64,000 nucleotides of DNA from Hydrogenophaga sp. (lineage in GTDB: Bacteria; Pseudomonadota; Gammaproteobacteria; Burkholderiales; Burkholderiaceae_C), in assembly GCF_026125785.1 (NCBI RefSeq), contig NZ_JAHCKL010000014.1, forward strand, positions 34,636 to 98,635, read 5' to 3'. Below are positions 17,726 to 25,223 of this stretch, one piece after another. Under the pieces are notes generated by a model. The model made no database searches. It was not told the DNA's origin and saw nothing but the letters and a program-made list of their open reading frames with translations. Each line of letters begins with the position of its first letter. Position 1 is the stretch's first letter. A program made the position numbers and the translations under genes.

Positions 17726-18140
17726 CGCCCGTCTCCGCTTCGTTGGAGGCGGCCACCGGCCGCACGGCCACCCGGCCCAGCAGTTGTTCCAGTTCCGCGC
17801 GCACCGCGCGCTTGAGCACCACCGACGTGGCGCTCACGAACTGCTCCCGGTTGAACGTGCTGCGCAGCCGGACCACCAGGGCCGCCTGCGGCAGGCTGTC
17901 GGCGCGGTGCCGCGCCACTTCATAGATCTGGCGGCGGATCGCATTGCGCGTGACCGCGCGGCGCGCCCAGCGCTTGGGCAGCAACACCCCCAGCCAGGCA
18001 TCGGCCACGGGAAACAGGGCGCGCCCCCCCTGTTCACAGGACAGGGCCGCACGGTGCAAAGCGAAATGGGGGGTTCTGGCCACGGGAGGTCCCGCCATGA
18101 CGGCCTGGAACTGTTGCCGGGACCGCAGCCGCTGGATCAC
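17712..18140 (-). CDS. rnpA: Ribonuclease P protein component RnpA
   Basis: The protein subunit of RNase P, which helps the catalytic RNA trim tRNA 5' leaders. The basic RNA-binding signature is AVTRNAIRRQIYEVARHRA. LRSRQQFQAVMAG near the N-terminus and FNREQFVSATSVVLKRAV near the C-terminus are as expected. The start is unclear. GTG at 18140 (IQRLRSRQQFQ) gives 142 residues and fits the family; an in-frame upstream start at 18194 would add 18 unusual residues. The gene lies 70 bases after rpmH, as in most bacteria. Confidence 0.93.
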   Translation of the reverse strand: MIQRLRSRQQFQAVMAGPPVARTPHFALHRAALSCEQGGRALFPVADAWLGVLLPKRWARRAVTRNAIRRQIYEVARHRADSLPQAALVVRLRSTFNREQFVSATSVVLKRAVRAELEQLLGRVAVRPVAASNEAETGDAAV

Positions 18141-18210
18141 CTGGCGTCCGCCGCAACCGCAGAAAGCAGCAGCCGGGCGAAACGGCGCCGGCACAGCATG
18201 CGCAGCAGCC

Positions 18211-18345
18211 TCAGACTGCCAGGCGCTTGCGGCCTTTGGCGCGGCGGGCGTTGATCACGGCGCGGCCACCACGGGTTTTCATGCGCACGAGGAAGCCATG
18301 GGTGCGGGCGCGGCGGATCTTGGAAGGCTGGTAAGTGCGTTTCAT
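18211..18345 (-). CDS. rpmH: 50S ribosomal protein L34
   Basis: A 44-residue ribosomal protein with the invariant start [18 protein letters not shown] and a basic C-terminus ([18 protein letters not shown]). It is first in the cluster with rnpA, yidD and yidC, and has a good promoter at 18377-18406. In many bacteria dnaA lies next to rpmH on the other side. Here a two-partner secretion locus does. Confidence 0.98.
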   Translation of the reverse strand: MKRTYQPSKIRRARTHGFLVRMKTRGGRAVINARRAKGRKRLAV

Positions 18346-18376
18346 GATGGGTCTGTAGAAATCGGGGAAACCCGCA

Positions 18377-18406
18377 ATTATCGCAAAGAAAACCCAATTG
18401 CGGCAA
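18377..18406 (-). promoter_or_regulatory. rpmH: rpmH promoter
   Basis: On the minus strand TTGCCG (18401-18406) and GATAAT (18377-18382) are 18 bases apart, a good sigma-70 promoter placed about 32 bases before the rpmH start. An 8-bp hairpin, GTGCCCGC/GCGGGCAC (18424-18450), lies just upstream and could insulate it from the truncated glycosyltransferase gene on the same strand. Confidence 0.7.
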
Positions 18407-18525
18407 GCACTTGGCGCTGCCGGGTGCCCGCCAGCCGGGCCAGCGGGCACGGGCAGGCCAGGGCCCGCCCGTAGATCGGCAGCACAATTGTGTGTTTGCG
18501 CTAACTTTTCTCGAACTCGTCCAGA

Positions 18526-18969
18526 TCAGGTGAGTTCGGAGGGTTGGGTTTCGTGCCAGAGCTCCGGCGTGCCCTCGGCTTCGCCGGTTTGCGTGACCCC
18601 CTCCCGAACCAGCTCAAGCAGCTTTTCGCCAAACACCTCCGGCCGCCCTTCGAACAGCGTGGACACGCCGTTGCGGGCCAGCAGGGCCTTGCGCAGGGCC
18701 AGGCGTTCGACCGGATCGTCGATCAGGCGGACCGCGGCGTTGACATAAGCCTCCGTCGAATTCGCGATCGTCCACTCGGGCAGGCCCAGGCGGCGGAACA
18801 GGCCCTCGTCGATGTGCTCGTGCACCTCCCGGCCGGTTCGGCAGATGCCGATCAGGCCCGCCGACACCGTGTCCACGATGCCGTTCGTGTTGCCGAACGG
18901 AAACGGGTTGAGGAACAGGTCGCAGTGGCGGATCACCTCCATGTACTGGGCGTACGGCTGGTGGTGCCC
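18526..18969 (-). pseudogene. HMW1C-type N-glycosyltransferase, C-terminal fragment only
   Basis: About 145 codons of the C-terminus of a glycosyltransferase-41 family enzyme like HMW1C of Haemophilus or NGT of Actinobacillus, which put hexoses on Asn in NX(S/T) sequons of adhesins in the cytoplasm. The diagnostic run is HQPYAQYMEVIRHCDLF, LNPFPFGNTNGIVDTVSAG, then TGREVHEHIDEGLFRRLGLP, which includes part of the UDP-sugar site. Known members are about 600 residues, so roughly three quarters is missing. The coding frame begins at a junction with the truncated adhesin gene in a different frame. An internal ATG (18942) exists but the product could not be active. It ends before rpmH on the same strand. 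Confidence 0.9.
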
Positions 18970-20600
18970 ATGCCGATGACGCGTGCGTTCAGCGAGGCGT
19001 TGGCGGTCAGGTTGAGCACGCCGCCGCCGGTCTGCAGACCGTTGGTGAGAAAAATGCCGTAGACGCTGAAGTTGGCGCTGTCGCTGGAGCCATTGAGCAC
19101 CACGCTGCCGTTGCCGTTCTGCGCCAGGTTGGTGACGACCACGCCAAAGCCGGAGCCGGTGTTGCGGCCGTTGAGCACGGCGCTGCCGGTGCCGTTCTGG
19201 GTCAGGTTGGTGATGCCGATGGCGTTGTCCACCTCCGACGTGCTGCCGCTGCTGCCGGTCAGCACGATGCTGCCGTTGCCGCTCTGGGTGAGCGTGCCCA
19301 CGCTGTGGGCGGAGATGCCGAAGCCGGTAGAGGCGGTGCCGGTGATGGTGCCGTTGCCGCTCTGGGTCAGGTTGGTGGCGGAGAAGCCGCGCGCACCGGT
19401 CGGCCCGTTGGCGATCAGGTTGAGCACGCCGTTGCCGGTCTGCAGGCCGTTGGTGATGCGGATGGCCGCTGCGGCGCTGCGGTTGGCCCGGGTGCTGGTG
19501 CCGTTGAGGGTGATGGTGCCGGTGCTGTCCTGCGTCAGGTTGGTGACGACGATGCCATCGCCGGTGCTGGTGAGCGCGATGCTGCCGCTGCCGTTCTGCA
19601 CCAGGTTGGTGAGCACGTAGCTGGAGCCCAGGCCGTTGTTGGAAATGTTCAGGCCGATGGTGCCGGCCGCTTCCTGGGTGATGTTGGTCCCTGTGTAGCC
19701 GCGGTTGGCGGCGGAGACCAGGTTGCCGGTGATGCTGCCGTTGCCGGTCTGGGTGAGGTTGGTGATGCTGCTGAGGCCTTTGTTCTCGACCAGGGCGTCG
19801 AGCACGGCGCCGTCGACCGCGACGGTGACGAGGCTGCCGGAGTCGAGCGTGAGCACGATGGTGTCGCCCGCGGCGAGCACGACCTTGCCGCGCGCCGCGC
19901 TGAGGCGGCCGGTGCTGTCGTTGACGAGCTGGTCGCCCACCAGGGCGATGTAGCCGCCTTCGGTGGAGGTGATGTTGCCCTGGTTGACGATGGTGGCGCC
20001 AGGACGGGAAGGGCCGCTGAAGCGGTAGTTGCCGGCGCTGAAGTCGGCGTTGCTGATGCCCTTGGTGGAGACCACGAGGCCGGCGGCGTCCACCGTGGCG
20101 GTGGCGCCGAAGAGCACGCCGTTGGGGTTGACGAGGAAGACCTGGCCGTTGGCCTTGAGCGCGCCGAAGATGGCCGAGGGGTCGTTGCCGATCACGCGGT
20201 TGAGGGCCACCGCGCTGGCGCCGGGCTGCAGGAACTGCACGGTGTGGCCCGCGCCGATGGAGAAGGTCTGCCAGTCGATGCCGAGGCGGGCGCTGTGCTG
20301 CTGGATGGTGAGGGTGTTGTCTGCGCCGGTGCCGCCGGAGATGGTGCCGGCGCCGACCACGACGCTGCCGCCGCTGGGCAGGTTCTGCGCCAGCGCGGGG
20401 GCCATGCCACCGCAGAAGGCCATCATGACCGCACCGCCCAGGGTGGCCTGCCGGAACTGGCGCGCACGCCGGCGCATCTGCGCGGCCTGGCGGCGGCGCT
20501 CACCCTGCGAGAGGGATGCGGCGCCGCGCAGGGCGTTTTCCGCCAGCAGGAGCAGGGGGATCTGCGTGTTCTTGGAGGGGGTGCGTTGAGATTGGGTCAT
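18933..20600 (-). CDS. TpsA-type filamentous adhesin, truncated by fusion to the glycosyltransferase remnant
   Basis: A secreted exoprotein of a two-partner (type Vb) system. An extended signal peptide (basic RRRQAAQMRRRARQFRQ, hydrophobic segment, cleavage after ALA) leads into the TPS secretion domain from about residue 73, with VNPNGVLFG as its hallmark. From about residue 270 ten or so coils of roughly 25 residues repeat TNLTQ-NGNGS-type motifs and should form a right-handed beta-helix. Many NX(S/T) sequons are present. The last 10 residues (TTSRTPSTWR) are read out of frame from the HMW1C-type gene, so the natural C-terminus is lost. The ATG has a weak purine-rich site upstream. It follows the TpsB gene by 78 bases. 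Confidence 0.88.
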   Translation of the reverse strand: MTQSQRTPSKNTQIPLLLLAENALRGAASLSQGERRRQAAQMRRRARQFRQATLGGAVMMAFCGGMAPALAQNLPSGGSVVVGAGTISGGTGADNTLTIQQHSARLGIDWQTFSIGAGHTVQFLQPGASAVALNRVIGNDPSAIFGALKANGQVFLVNPNGVLFGATATVDAAGLVVSTKGISNADFSAGNYRFSGPSRPGATIVNQGNITSTEGGYIALVGDQLVNDSTGRLSAARGKVVLAAGDTIVLTLDSGSLVTVAVDGAVLDALVENKGLSSITNLTQTGNGSITGNLVSAANRGYTGTNITQEAAGTIGLNISNNGLGSSYVLTNLVQNGSGSIALTSTGDGIVVTNLTQDSTGTITLNGTSTRANRSAAAAIRITNGLQTGNGVLNLIANGPTGARGFSATNLTQSGNGTITGTASTGFGISAHSVGTLTQSGNGSIVLTGSSGSTSEVDNAIGITNLTQNGTGSAVLNGRNTGSGFGVVVTNLAQNGNGSVVLNGSSDSANFSVYGIFLTNGLQTGGGVLNLTANASLNARVIGMGTTSRTPSTWR

Positions 20601-20678
20601 GGCGTTCTCTACCGGTTGGACGTGACGGTGCGATGCGGTGCTGCGTGCAGGGCGTGCAAGGCGGAAAAAAGGCAGGGC

Positions 20679-22430
20679 TCAGTACTGGAAGGCGGCCTGC
20701 AGCCAGAAGCGGTCCCGCTTGCCGGGTTCGACCAGGGAGCGGTGGCTGCCGGTCTGCTGGGCCCAGACGAGGTCCACGCTGTAGGCGCCGGGCTTGCCCA
20801 GGCCGACGCGCAGGCCAGCGCCGCCGAAGTCGTCCTGGTTGGGGGTGGTGGCGCTGGCCAGGGGCCGCTGGTTGCGGCGGACCCAGCCGTGGTCGTAGAA
20901 CAGGCCGTAGCTGAGCACGGCGTTGTTGCCGGCGAAGCGGGCCGGGCTGGTGTGGCGCAGTTCGAGGGTGGCCACGGTGCCGGTGTCTCCGCTGCCTTCG
21001 CCGATGGGGTAGGCGCGCACGCCGGTGGGGCCGCCGAGGTAGTAGCGTTCGGCGCTGGCCAGGTTCTTGCTGGCCGACTGGCCGGAGACCGAGCCGTAGA
21101 GCGTGAATGCGCCGGCGAGGTTCTGCTGGCGTTCCAGCAGGTAGTTGAACTTGCTGAAGTCGCCAGCGGTTTTCAAGCCGTTGAGCGGGTTCTGGTCGGC
21201 GGCGCGCGAGATGGTGTCCAGGCCGGAGAGGCGGCCGTTGGTGAAGGACAGCGAGAACTTGCCGTAGCCGCCGCCCAGGAGGCCGTCGATCCAGTCGCCC
21301 TGGAAGGAGACGACGGTGCCCTCGATCTGGCCGGTGGCGCGGCTGCCGTAGATGCCGATGTAGTCGCGCAGCTGTTTGTGGTTGTAGGCCAGGCCGAGGC
21401 TGAGGTTGGCGTTCAGGGAGCGCACCAGGGGGTAGGTGAGCTGGGCGCTGGCGACGTCGGCGGTGCCGTGCGCGTCGAGCGCGGCGAAGACGTCGCCCAG
21501 CGTGTACTGGGTGTGGGAGGCGCTGAGGCCGGCCCGCAGGCCCGAGCCGGTCACGAGTGCGCTGTAGGCGGCGCTGCCGTTCCAGAGCTTGCTGCCCGAA
21601 CCGATGAGGCTGGCGTCGAACTGGTCGCCGATGCCAAAGGGTTCGTTGACGGTGAGCGAGGTCGAGCCGCGCCATTCGCCGGTGACCTGGCTGCCATAGT
21701 TGTCGGCACCGAGGCGCAGCACGTAGCGCTGGCCGGGCGTGAGCTTGACGCCCAGGTCCGCGGTGCCGAAGGTGGTGCCGCGGCGAAAGGCGGCGTCGGC
21801 CTGCACGCCGGGGAGGTCGGAGAGCAGCAGGGTGGCACGCTGCAGGCCTTTGTCGGTGATGGGTTGCCCTTCGCATGGGGCGCCCGCGGCGCACAGGTTG
21901 GCGTCGAGCACGCGCTGGGCGACGCCGGGGCGCAGGCGGGTGCCCGATTCGTCGAGCTCGACGCGGCCGAAGCGGCCTTCGACGATGGTGAGGGTGACGC
22001 TGCCGTCGGAGCTGGTCTGCGCGGCGAGCAGCGCGCGGGCCAGAGGGTAGCCCTGGATGCGGTAGTGGCGCGAGACCTTGTCCGCGAGGGTGTTGAGTTC
22101 GTCGGCGGTGATGCCTTCGGGCGGCAGCGGCGGGATCACGCTGGCGAGTTCTTCGGTGGAGATCGAGGTGTTGCCCTCGAAGCGGATGGCGCGCACCGGC
22201 AGGCGCTGGCCGTTGCTGCTCAGGCGTGGGGTGCTTTCGTCGACGGCGCCAGCCTGCGGAACCGGTGAGGCGCCCTTGTCGGGCACGACGGCGGGCTGGT
22301 TGCCCTGGAGTTGCCGGTAGAGTTCGCCGCCGGTGGGCGCGGTGGCCTGTGCCCAGGCGCCGCAGGCAGCGAGTGCGAGGACCAGTGAAGGAACGGCCTT
22401 GGCCGTCAGATCTGCAGTTTTGAGGTTCAT
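20679..22430 (-). CDS. TpsB-type outer-membrane transporter (ShlB/FhaC/HMW1B family)
   Basis: A 583-residue outer-membrane beta-barrel that secretes the adjacent adhesin. A signal peptide (about residues 1-28, ending ACGAWAQA) is followed by POTRA domains (LPVRAIRFEGNTSISTEELASVI and VSRHYRIQGYPLARALL), then the ShlB-type barrel. The barrel has the typical VRAYPIGEGSGDTG (VRGY/F-like motif, with Ala in place of Gly) and a final Tyr (AAFQY), a usual C-terminal signal for BAM assembly. The ATG at 22430 begins the signal peptide. A longer in-frame start at 22550 lies at the IS end and is rejected. The IS element is only 119 bases upstream, so the original promoter may be lost. Confidence 0.92.
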   Translation of the reverse strand: MNLKTADLTAKAVPSLVLALAACGAWAQATAPTGGELYRQLQGNQPAVVPDKGASPVPQAGAVDESTPRLSSNGQRLPVRAIRFEGNTSISTEELASVIPPLPPEGITADELNTLADKVSRHYRIQGYPLARALLAAQTSSDGSVTLTIVEGRFGRVELDESGTRLRPGVAQRVLDANLCAAGAPCEGQPITDKGLQRATLLLSDLPGVQADAAFRRGTTFGTADLGVKLTPGQRYVLRLGADNYGSQVTGEWRGSTSLTVNEPFGIGDQFDASLIGSGSKLWNGSAAYSALVTGSGLRAGLSASHTQYTLGDVFAALDAHGTADVASAQLTYPLVRSLNANLSLGLAYNHKQLRDYIGIYGSRATGQIEGTVVSFQGDWIDGLLGGGYGKFSLSFTNGRLSGLDTISRAADQNPLNGLKTAGDFSKFNYLLERQQNLAGAFTLYGSVSGQSASKNLASAERYYLGGPTGVRAYPIGEGSGDTGTVATLELRHTSPARFAGNNAVLSYGLFYDHGWVRRNQRPLASATTPNQDDFGGAGLRVGLGKPGAYSVDLVWAQQTGSHRSLVEPGKRDRFWLQAAFQY

Positions 22431-22630
22431 TGGAGTTACACCCGTGCTCTTGAACAGAGGAATGGAGGGGGAGGGCGCGGCATCAACCACGCTGGGCGTG
22501 GAACCAAGAAATTGGGCCACCCAGGGCAAACGGGCGGGAACGAAAGACATGACCCTGTCCCAGGATTTCGAACCGTTCGGTTACAGAGAGACCCGGCATG
22601 ATGAACGCCCTATGTGGGCAGGAGCATGTC

Positions 22631-22897
22631 GTGAAGAAGAGCAAGTTCACCGAGGAGCAAATCGCATTTGCCCTCAAACAAGCTGAGCTGGGTACCCGTG
22701 TCGAGGAGGTCTGTCGCAAGATGGGCATCAGCGATGCGACGTTCTATGTGTGGAAGAAGCGCTACGGAGGGGTTGGGCCTTCTGAGCTGAGGCGGCTGCG
22801 CCAGCTTGAGGAGGAGAACCGCAAGCTCAAGCAGATCGTGGCCGATCTGAGTCTGGACAAGGCCATGCTGCAGGCGGTGGTCGCAAAAAAGCTCTGA
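22631..22897 (+). CDS. IS3-family transposase OrfA (HTH)
   Basis: An 88-residue DNA-binding protein with a helix-turn-helix (EEQIAFALKQAELGTRVEEVCRKMGISDATFYVWKKRYGG is the span) followed by a leucine-zipper-like coiled coil (LRRLRQLEEENRKLKQIV). The start is GTG at 22631, with GGAG six bases upstream. The run AAAAAAG at 22885-22891 just before the stop is a classical -1 slip site, which would fuse OrfA to OrfB to make the active transposase. Confidence 0.92.
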   Translation: MKKSKFTEEQIAFALKQAELGTRVEEVCRKMGISDATFYVWKKRYGGVGPSELRRLRQLEEENRKLKQIVADLSLDKAMLQAVVAKKL

Positions 22898-23772
22898 GGC
22901 CCTCCCAGCGACGCGAGTTGGTGCCCGATCTCATGCAACGCTTCGGGTGCAGCCAGCGCCAGGCATTGCGCATCGTGCGCATGTCGGCCTCGACCTATCT
23001 GTACGTCTCCCAACGCAAGGACGAGAGCGTATTGAAGGCGCGCATCAAGGAGATCACCGACACGCGCGTGCACTACGGCTACCGCCGTGTGCATGTGATG
23101 CTGCGTCGGGAGGGCCATATGGACAATGTCAAACGGGTGTATCGCCTGTACCGCGAGGAAGGCTTGTCGCTGCGACTGAAGCGTCCAAGGCGCAACAAGG
23201 CCGCACAGCGCAGGCAGCCCAAACAGCTCGCGCACGCCATCAATGAGATATGGAGCATGGACTTCGTCGCCGACGCGCTGTTCGATGGACGCAAGCTGCG
23301 CATGCTGACGGTGGTCGATCTGTTCACGCGCGAGTGCCTGGCCATCGATGTAGGGCAAAGCCTCAAAGGTGAGGATGTCGTGCGCGTGCTCACGGCCATC
23401 ACATACGAGCGCGGTATGCCACGAACCATCAAGTCAGACAACGGCAGCGAGTTCATCTCCAAGGTTATGGACAAGTGGGCTTACGAGCGGGGTGTCGAGC
23501 TCGACTTCAGCCGTCCGGGTAAGCCGACCGACAACGCCAATGTGGAAAGTTTCAACGGGCGCCTGCGCCAGGAGTGCCTCAATGCCACCTGGTTCATGTC
23601 GTTGGACGACGCACGAGGCAAAATCGAAGCTTGGCGTCAGTACTACAACGAGAGTCGCCCCCACTCGTCGTTGGACTGGACCACGCCCACCGAATTCGCC
23701 CGTCGTTGCAGGCAGCTGCCTGCAACGACGATCTCAGAGGAGCCGGAAATCTCCACTTCCGAGCGGTACTGA
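22882..23772 (+). CDS. IS3-family transposase OrfB (DDE integrase), made by -1 frameshift
   Basis: The catalytic part of the transposase. In the -1 frame after the slip site the fusion reads KKALRPSQRRELVPDLMQRF, the expected joining segment. An HTH_21-like region (VHYGYRRVHVMLRREG) precedes the retroviral-integrase core with the DDE triad: D in WSMDFVADAL, D in IKSDNGSEF, E in NVESFNGRLRQECL. The core is intact, so the element may be active. The last codons (EEPEISTSERY) read into the terminal repeat. An internal ATG at 22930 could start a shorter OrfB. Confidence 0.92.
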   Translation, partial: RKKALRPSQRRELVPDLMQRFGCSQRQALRIVRMSASTYLYVSQRKDESVLKARIKEITDTRVHYGYRRVHVMLRREGHMDNVKRVYRLYREEGLSLRLKRPRRNKAAQRRQPKQLAHAINEIWSMDFVADALFDGRKLRMLTVVDLFTRECLAIDVGQSLKGEDVVRVLTAITYERGMPRTIKSDNGSEFISKVMDKWAYERGVELDFSRPGKPTDNANVESFNGRLRQECLNATWFMSLDDARGKIEAWRQYYNESRPHSSLDWTTPTEFARRCRQLPATTISEEPEISTSERY

Positions 23773-23838
23773 ATCGGGTACAGGGTCAGGAGCCGGAAAT
23801 CTCCACTTCCGAGCGGTACTGAATCGGGTACAGGGTCA
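23739..23838 (+). repeat. Tandem 50-bp duplication of the IS right end
   Basis: Bases 23739-23788 and 23789-23838 are identical 50-bp direct repeats. Each starts GGAGCCGGAAATC and ends GGGTACAGGGTCA, so each ends in a complete terminal inverted repeat. The first copy contains the transposase stop codon. Confidence 0.95.
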
Positions 23839-24029
23839 GTACGCAAACACGACGAACTTCGTCTGATTTTGCGTATGACTCGGTGCTGGCAGAGGAGGCC
23901 AAAAAGCTTGGCCGGCTGGTTTCGCCAGCGGTGGCCGGCGTCGGCAGGTCGCTGGGCCAGATAGGTGCGTTCATTGAAGATCCAAGAGGGCGAAGGCTGG
24001 TCATCCCCTCGTCAGCACCATGGCCATGA
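23839..24029 (+). pseudogene. Possible 3' remnant of an unknown gene next to the IS
   Basis: Directly after the IS, a + strand frame reads without stops to TGA at 24027-24029. It has a protein-like pattern: FAYDSVLAEEAKKLGRLVSP, then AVAGVGRSLGQIGAFIEDPR, GRRLVIPSSAPWP. It has no start codon or ribosome site, as would be expected if the IS removed its 5' part. I do not recognise the family. It could be a chance open frame. The remaining 144 bases to the LacI-type gene are AT-rich and hold only the palindrome described next. Confidence 0.35.
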
Positions 24030-24137
24030 GCAGCCGCGTCTTCATGAAAATGATGATCGAACATCTTTTTTCTGTTGATGTGTTGGGGAAAATTGCCTCT
24101 CGAAGTTTCAATTTTTCTTGACCGAGCGTAAACCCTA

Positions 24138-24173
24138 GCCTTCATTTTGAGGTTCGTACCTCAAAATGAAGGC
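24138..24173. promoter_or_regulatory. 36-bp perfect palindrome, probable operator of the LacI-type regulator
   Basis: Two perfect 16-base arms, GCCTTCATTTTGAGGT and ACCTCAAAATGAAGGC, flank a TCGT spacer (24138-24173). The palindrome ends on the base before the regulator ATG. An operator here would block initiation of the whole sugar operon and give autoregulation. It is longer than a usual LacI-family site, so it may hold more than one half-site pair or act as an RNA hairpin that hides the start. Confidence 0.8.
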
Positions 24174-25223
24174 ATGACAGCGAAACCAGAAAGCGCGGCC
24201 GCGCGCGCCACGCTGAGTGATGTGGCGCGTGAGGCGCAGGTCAGCCTGGCCACGGCGGACCGTGTGCTCAACAACCGCGCCGGGGTGCACGCCAAATCCA
24301 TCGCCCGTGTCCGTGAGGCGGTGGCGCGCCTGAACTACCGTCCCGACCCGGCGGCGGCGCGCCTGTCGCGCACGCGCACGCACCGCATGTGCTTTGTCTT
24401 CCCGTCGGGCAGCAACCCCTTCGTGGCCCAGTTGCGGGCGGAACTGGTGGCCAGCCAGGTCTGGCTGCAGGACCACCGCGTGAGCGTGCACAACCTGGAG
24501 GTCGATGTCTTCGAGCCTCAGCGTCTGGCGGCCATGGTGCGTTCGCTGCAGGGGCAGTGCGAGACGGCGGTGATCATGGGGCTGGACCATCCGCTGGCGC
24601 AGAACGCCATCGATGGCCTGGTCGAGCACGGCTGCGGTGTCATCACCCTGGTGTCGGACGTGCCGCGTTCGCGTCGCCATGCCTACGTGGGCATTGACAA
24701 CGTGGCGGCCGGGCGCACGGCGGCGAGCCTGCTGGGCCGCTTTGTCGGGCGCGAGCCGGGTGAGGTGGGTGTCATCGCCGGCAGCCTGTCCTTGCGCGAC
24801 CATGCCGAGCGCAGCCTGGGCTTCAACCAGGTGATGTCGGCGGAGTTCGCTCATCTCACGGTGCTGCCGGGCCTGCAGGGCAAGGACGCATCGGCGCTCA
24901 ACGAGTCGCTCACGCGCGAACTGCTGGCGGCGCACCCCCGGTTGCGTGGCATTTACAGCATCGGCGCGGGCAATGAGGGGATCTCGGCCGCGCTCAAGGC
25001 CAGCGGCAGGGCGGGCGAGGTGGTGTTCGTGGGGCATGAGCTCACGCCCGCCGCGCGTCTGGACCTGCTGGACGGCACCATGGATGCGGTGATCAACCAG
25101 GATGCCGGGCACGAGATCCGTTCGGCTCTGCGCCAGGCGCTGGCGCGCGTGACCCGCGAGCCGGTGCATGCGGACCAGGAGCGCATCCGCATCGACATCT
25201 ACCTCAAGGACAACCTGCCGTGA
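24174..25223 (+). CDS. LacI-family transcriptional regulator of the xylose operon
   Basis: A 349-residue regulator with an N-terminal LacI helix-turn-helix (TLSDVAREAQVSLATADRVL, NNRAGVHAKSIARVREAVARLNYRP) and hinge helix (DPAAARLSRTRTHR). A periplasmic-binding-protein-like sugar-sensing domain follows, with the pattern of the RbsB/ABC-binding subclass (MCFVFPSGSNPFVAQLRAEL, GVIAGSLSLRDHAERSLGF). The start is uncertain. ATG 24174 directly follows the palindrome; a TTG at 24147 lies inside it and is less likely. GTGA overlap with xylB (25220-25223) makes it the first gene of the sugar operon. The effector is probably xylose or a close relative, inferred from the operon. Confidence 0.9.
   Translation: MTAKPESAAARATLSDVAREAQVSLATADRVLNNRAGVHAKSIARVREAVARLNYRPDPAAARLSRTRTHRMCFVFPSGSNPFVAQLRAELVASQVWLQDHRVSVHNLEVDVFEPQRLAAMVRSLQGQCETAVIMGLDHPLAQNAIDGLVEHGCGVITLVSDVPRSRRHAYVGIDNVAAGRTAASLLGRFVGREPGEVGVIAGSLSLRDHAERSLGFNQVMSAEFAHLTVLPGLQGKDASALNESLTRELLAAHPRLRGIYSIGAGNEGISAALKASGRAGEVVFVGHELTPAARLDLLDGTMDAVINQDAGHEIRSALRQALARVTREPVHADQERIRIDIYLKDNLP

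Larger units (their letters stand above)
22550..23838 (+). mobile_element. IS3-family insertion sequence (IS407-like group)
   Basis: The element carries orfA and orfB overlapping through a -1 frameshift site. The left end begins TGACCCTGTCCC at 22550. The right end reads as TGACCCTGTACCC on the other strand and occurs twice, ending at 23788 and again at 23838, because the last 50 bases are tandemly duplicated. No matching 4-base target duplication was found at either possible right edge. The group assignment rests on the OrfA and OrfB protein patterns. Confidence 0.92.

Noticed and set aside
18378-18386. TTATCGCAA as a DnaA box near rpmH
   Set aside because: It differs from TTATNCACA at key positions, stands alone and overlaps the rpmH -10 box. 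There is no origin-like cluster or dnaA.
20012-20160. Possible CRISPR-like or other DNA repeats in the adhesin gene
   Set aside because: The repeats are protein-level beta-helix coils of varying DNA sequence, without constant repeat/spacer lengths.
19305-22268. 987-codon + strand frame over the adhesin and transporter genes
   Set aside because: It crosses two well-supported genes and the gap between them and shows only Gly/Ala/Val-rich low complexity.
23786-24145. 119-codon frame on the minus strand beside the IS
   Set aside because: It reads back through the duplicated IS end and has no ribosome site. Composition is unlike that of real neighbours.
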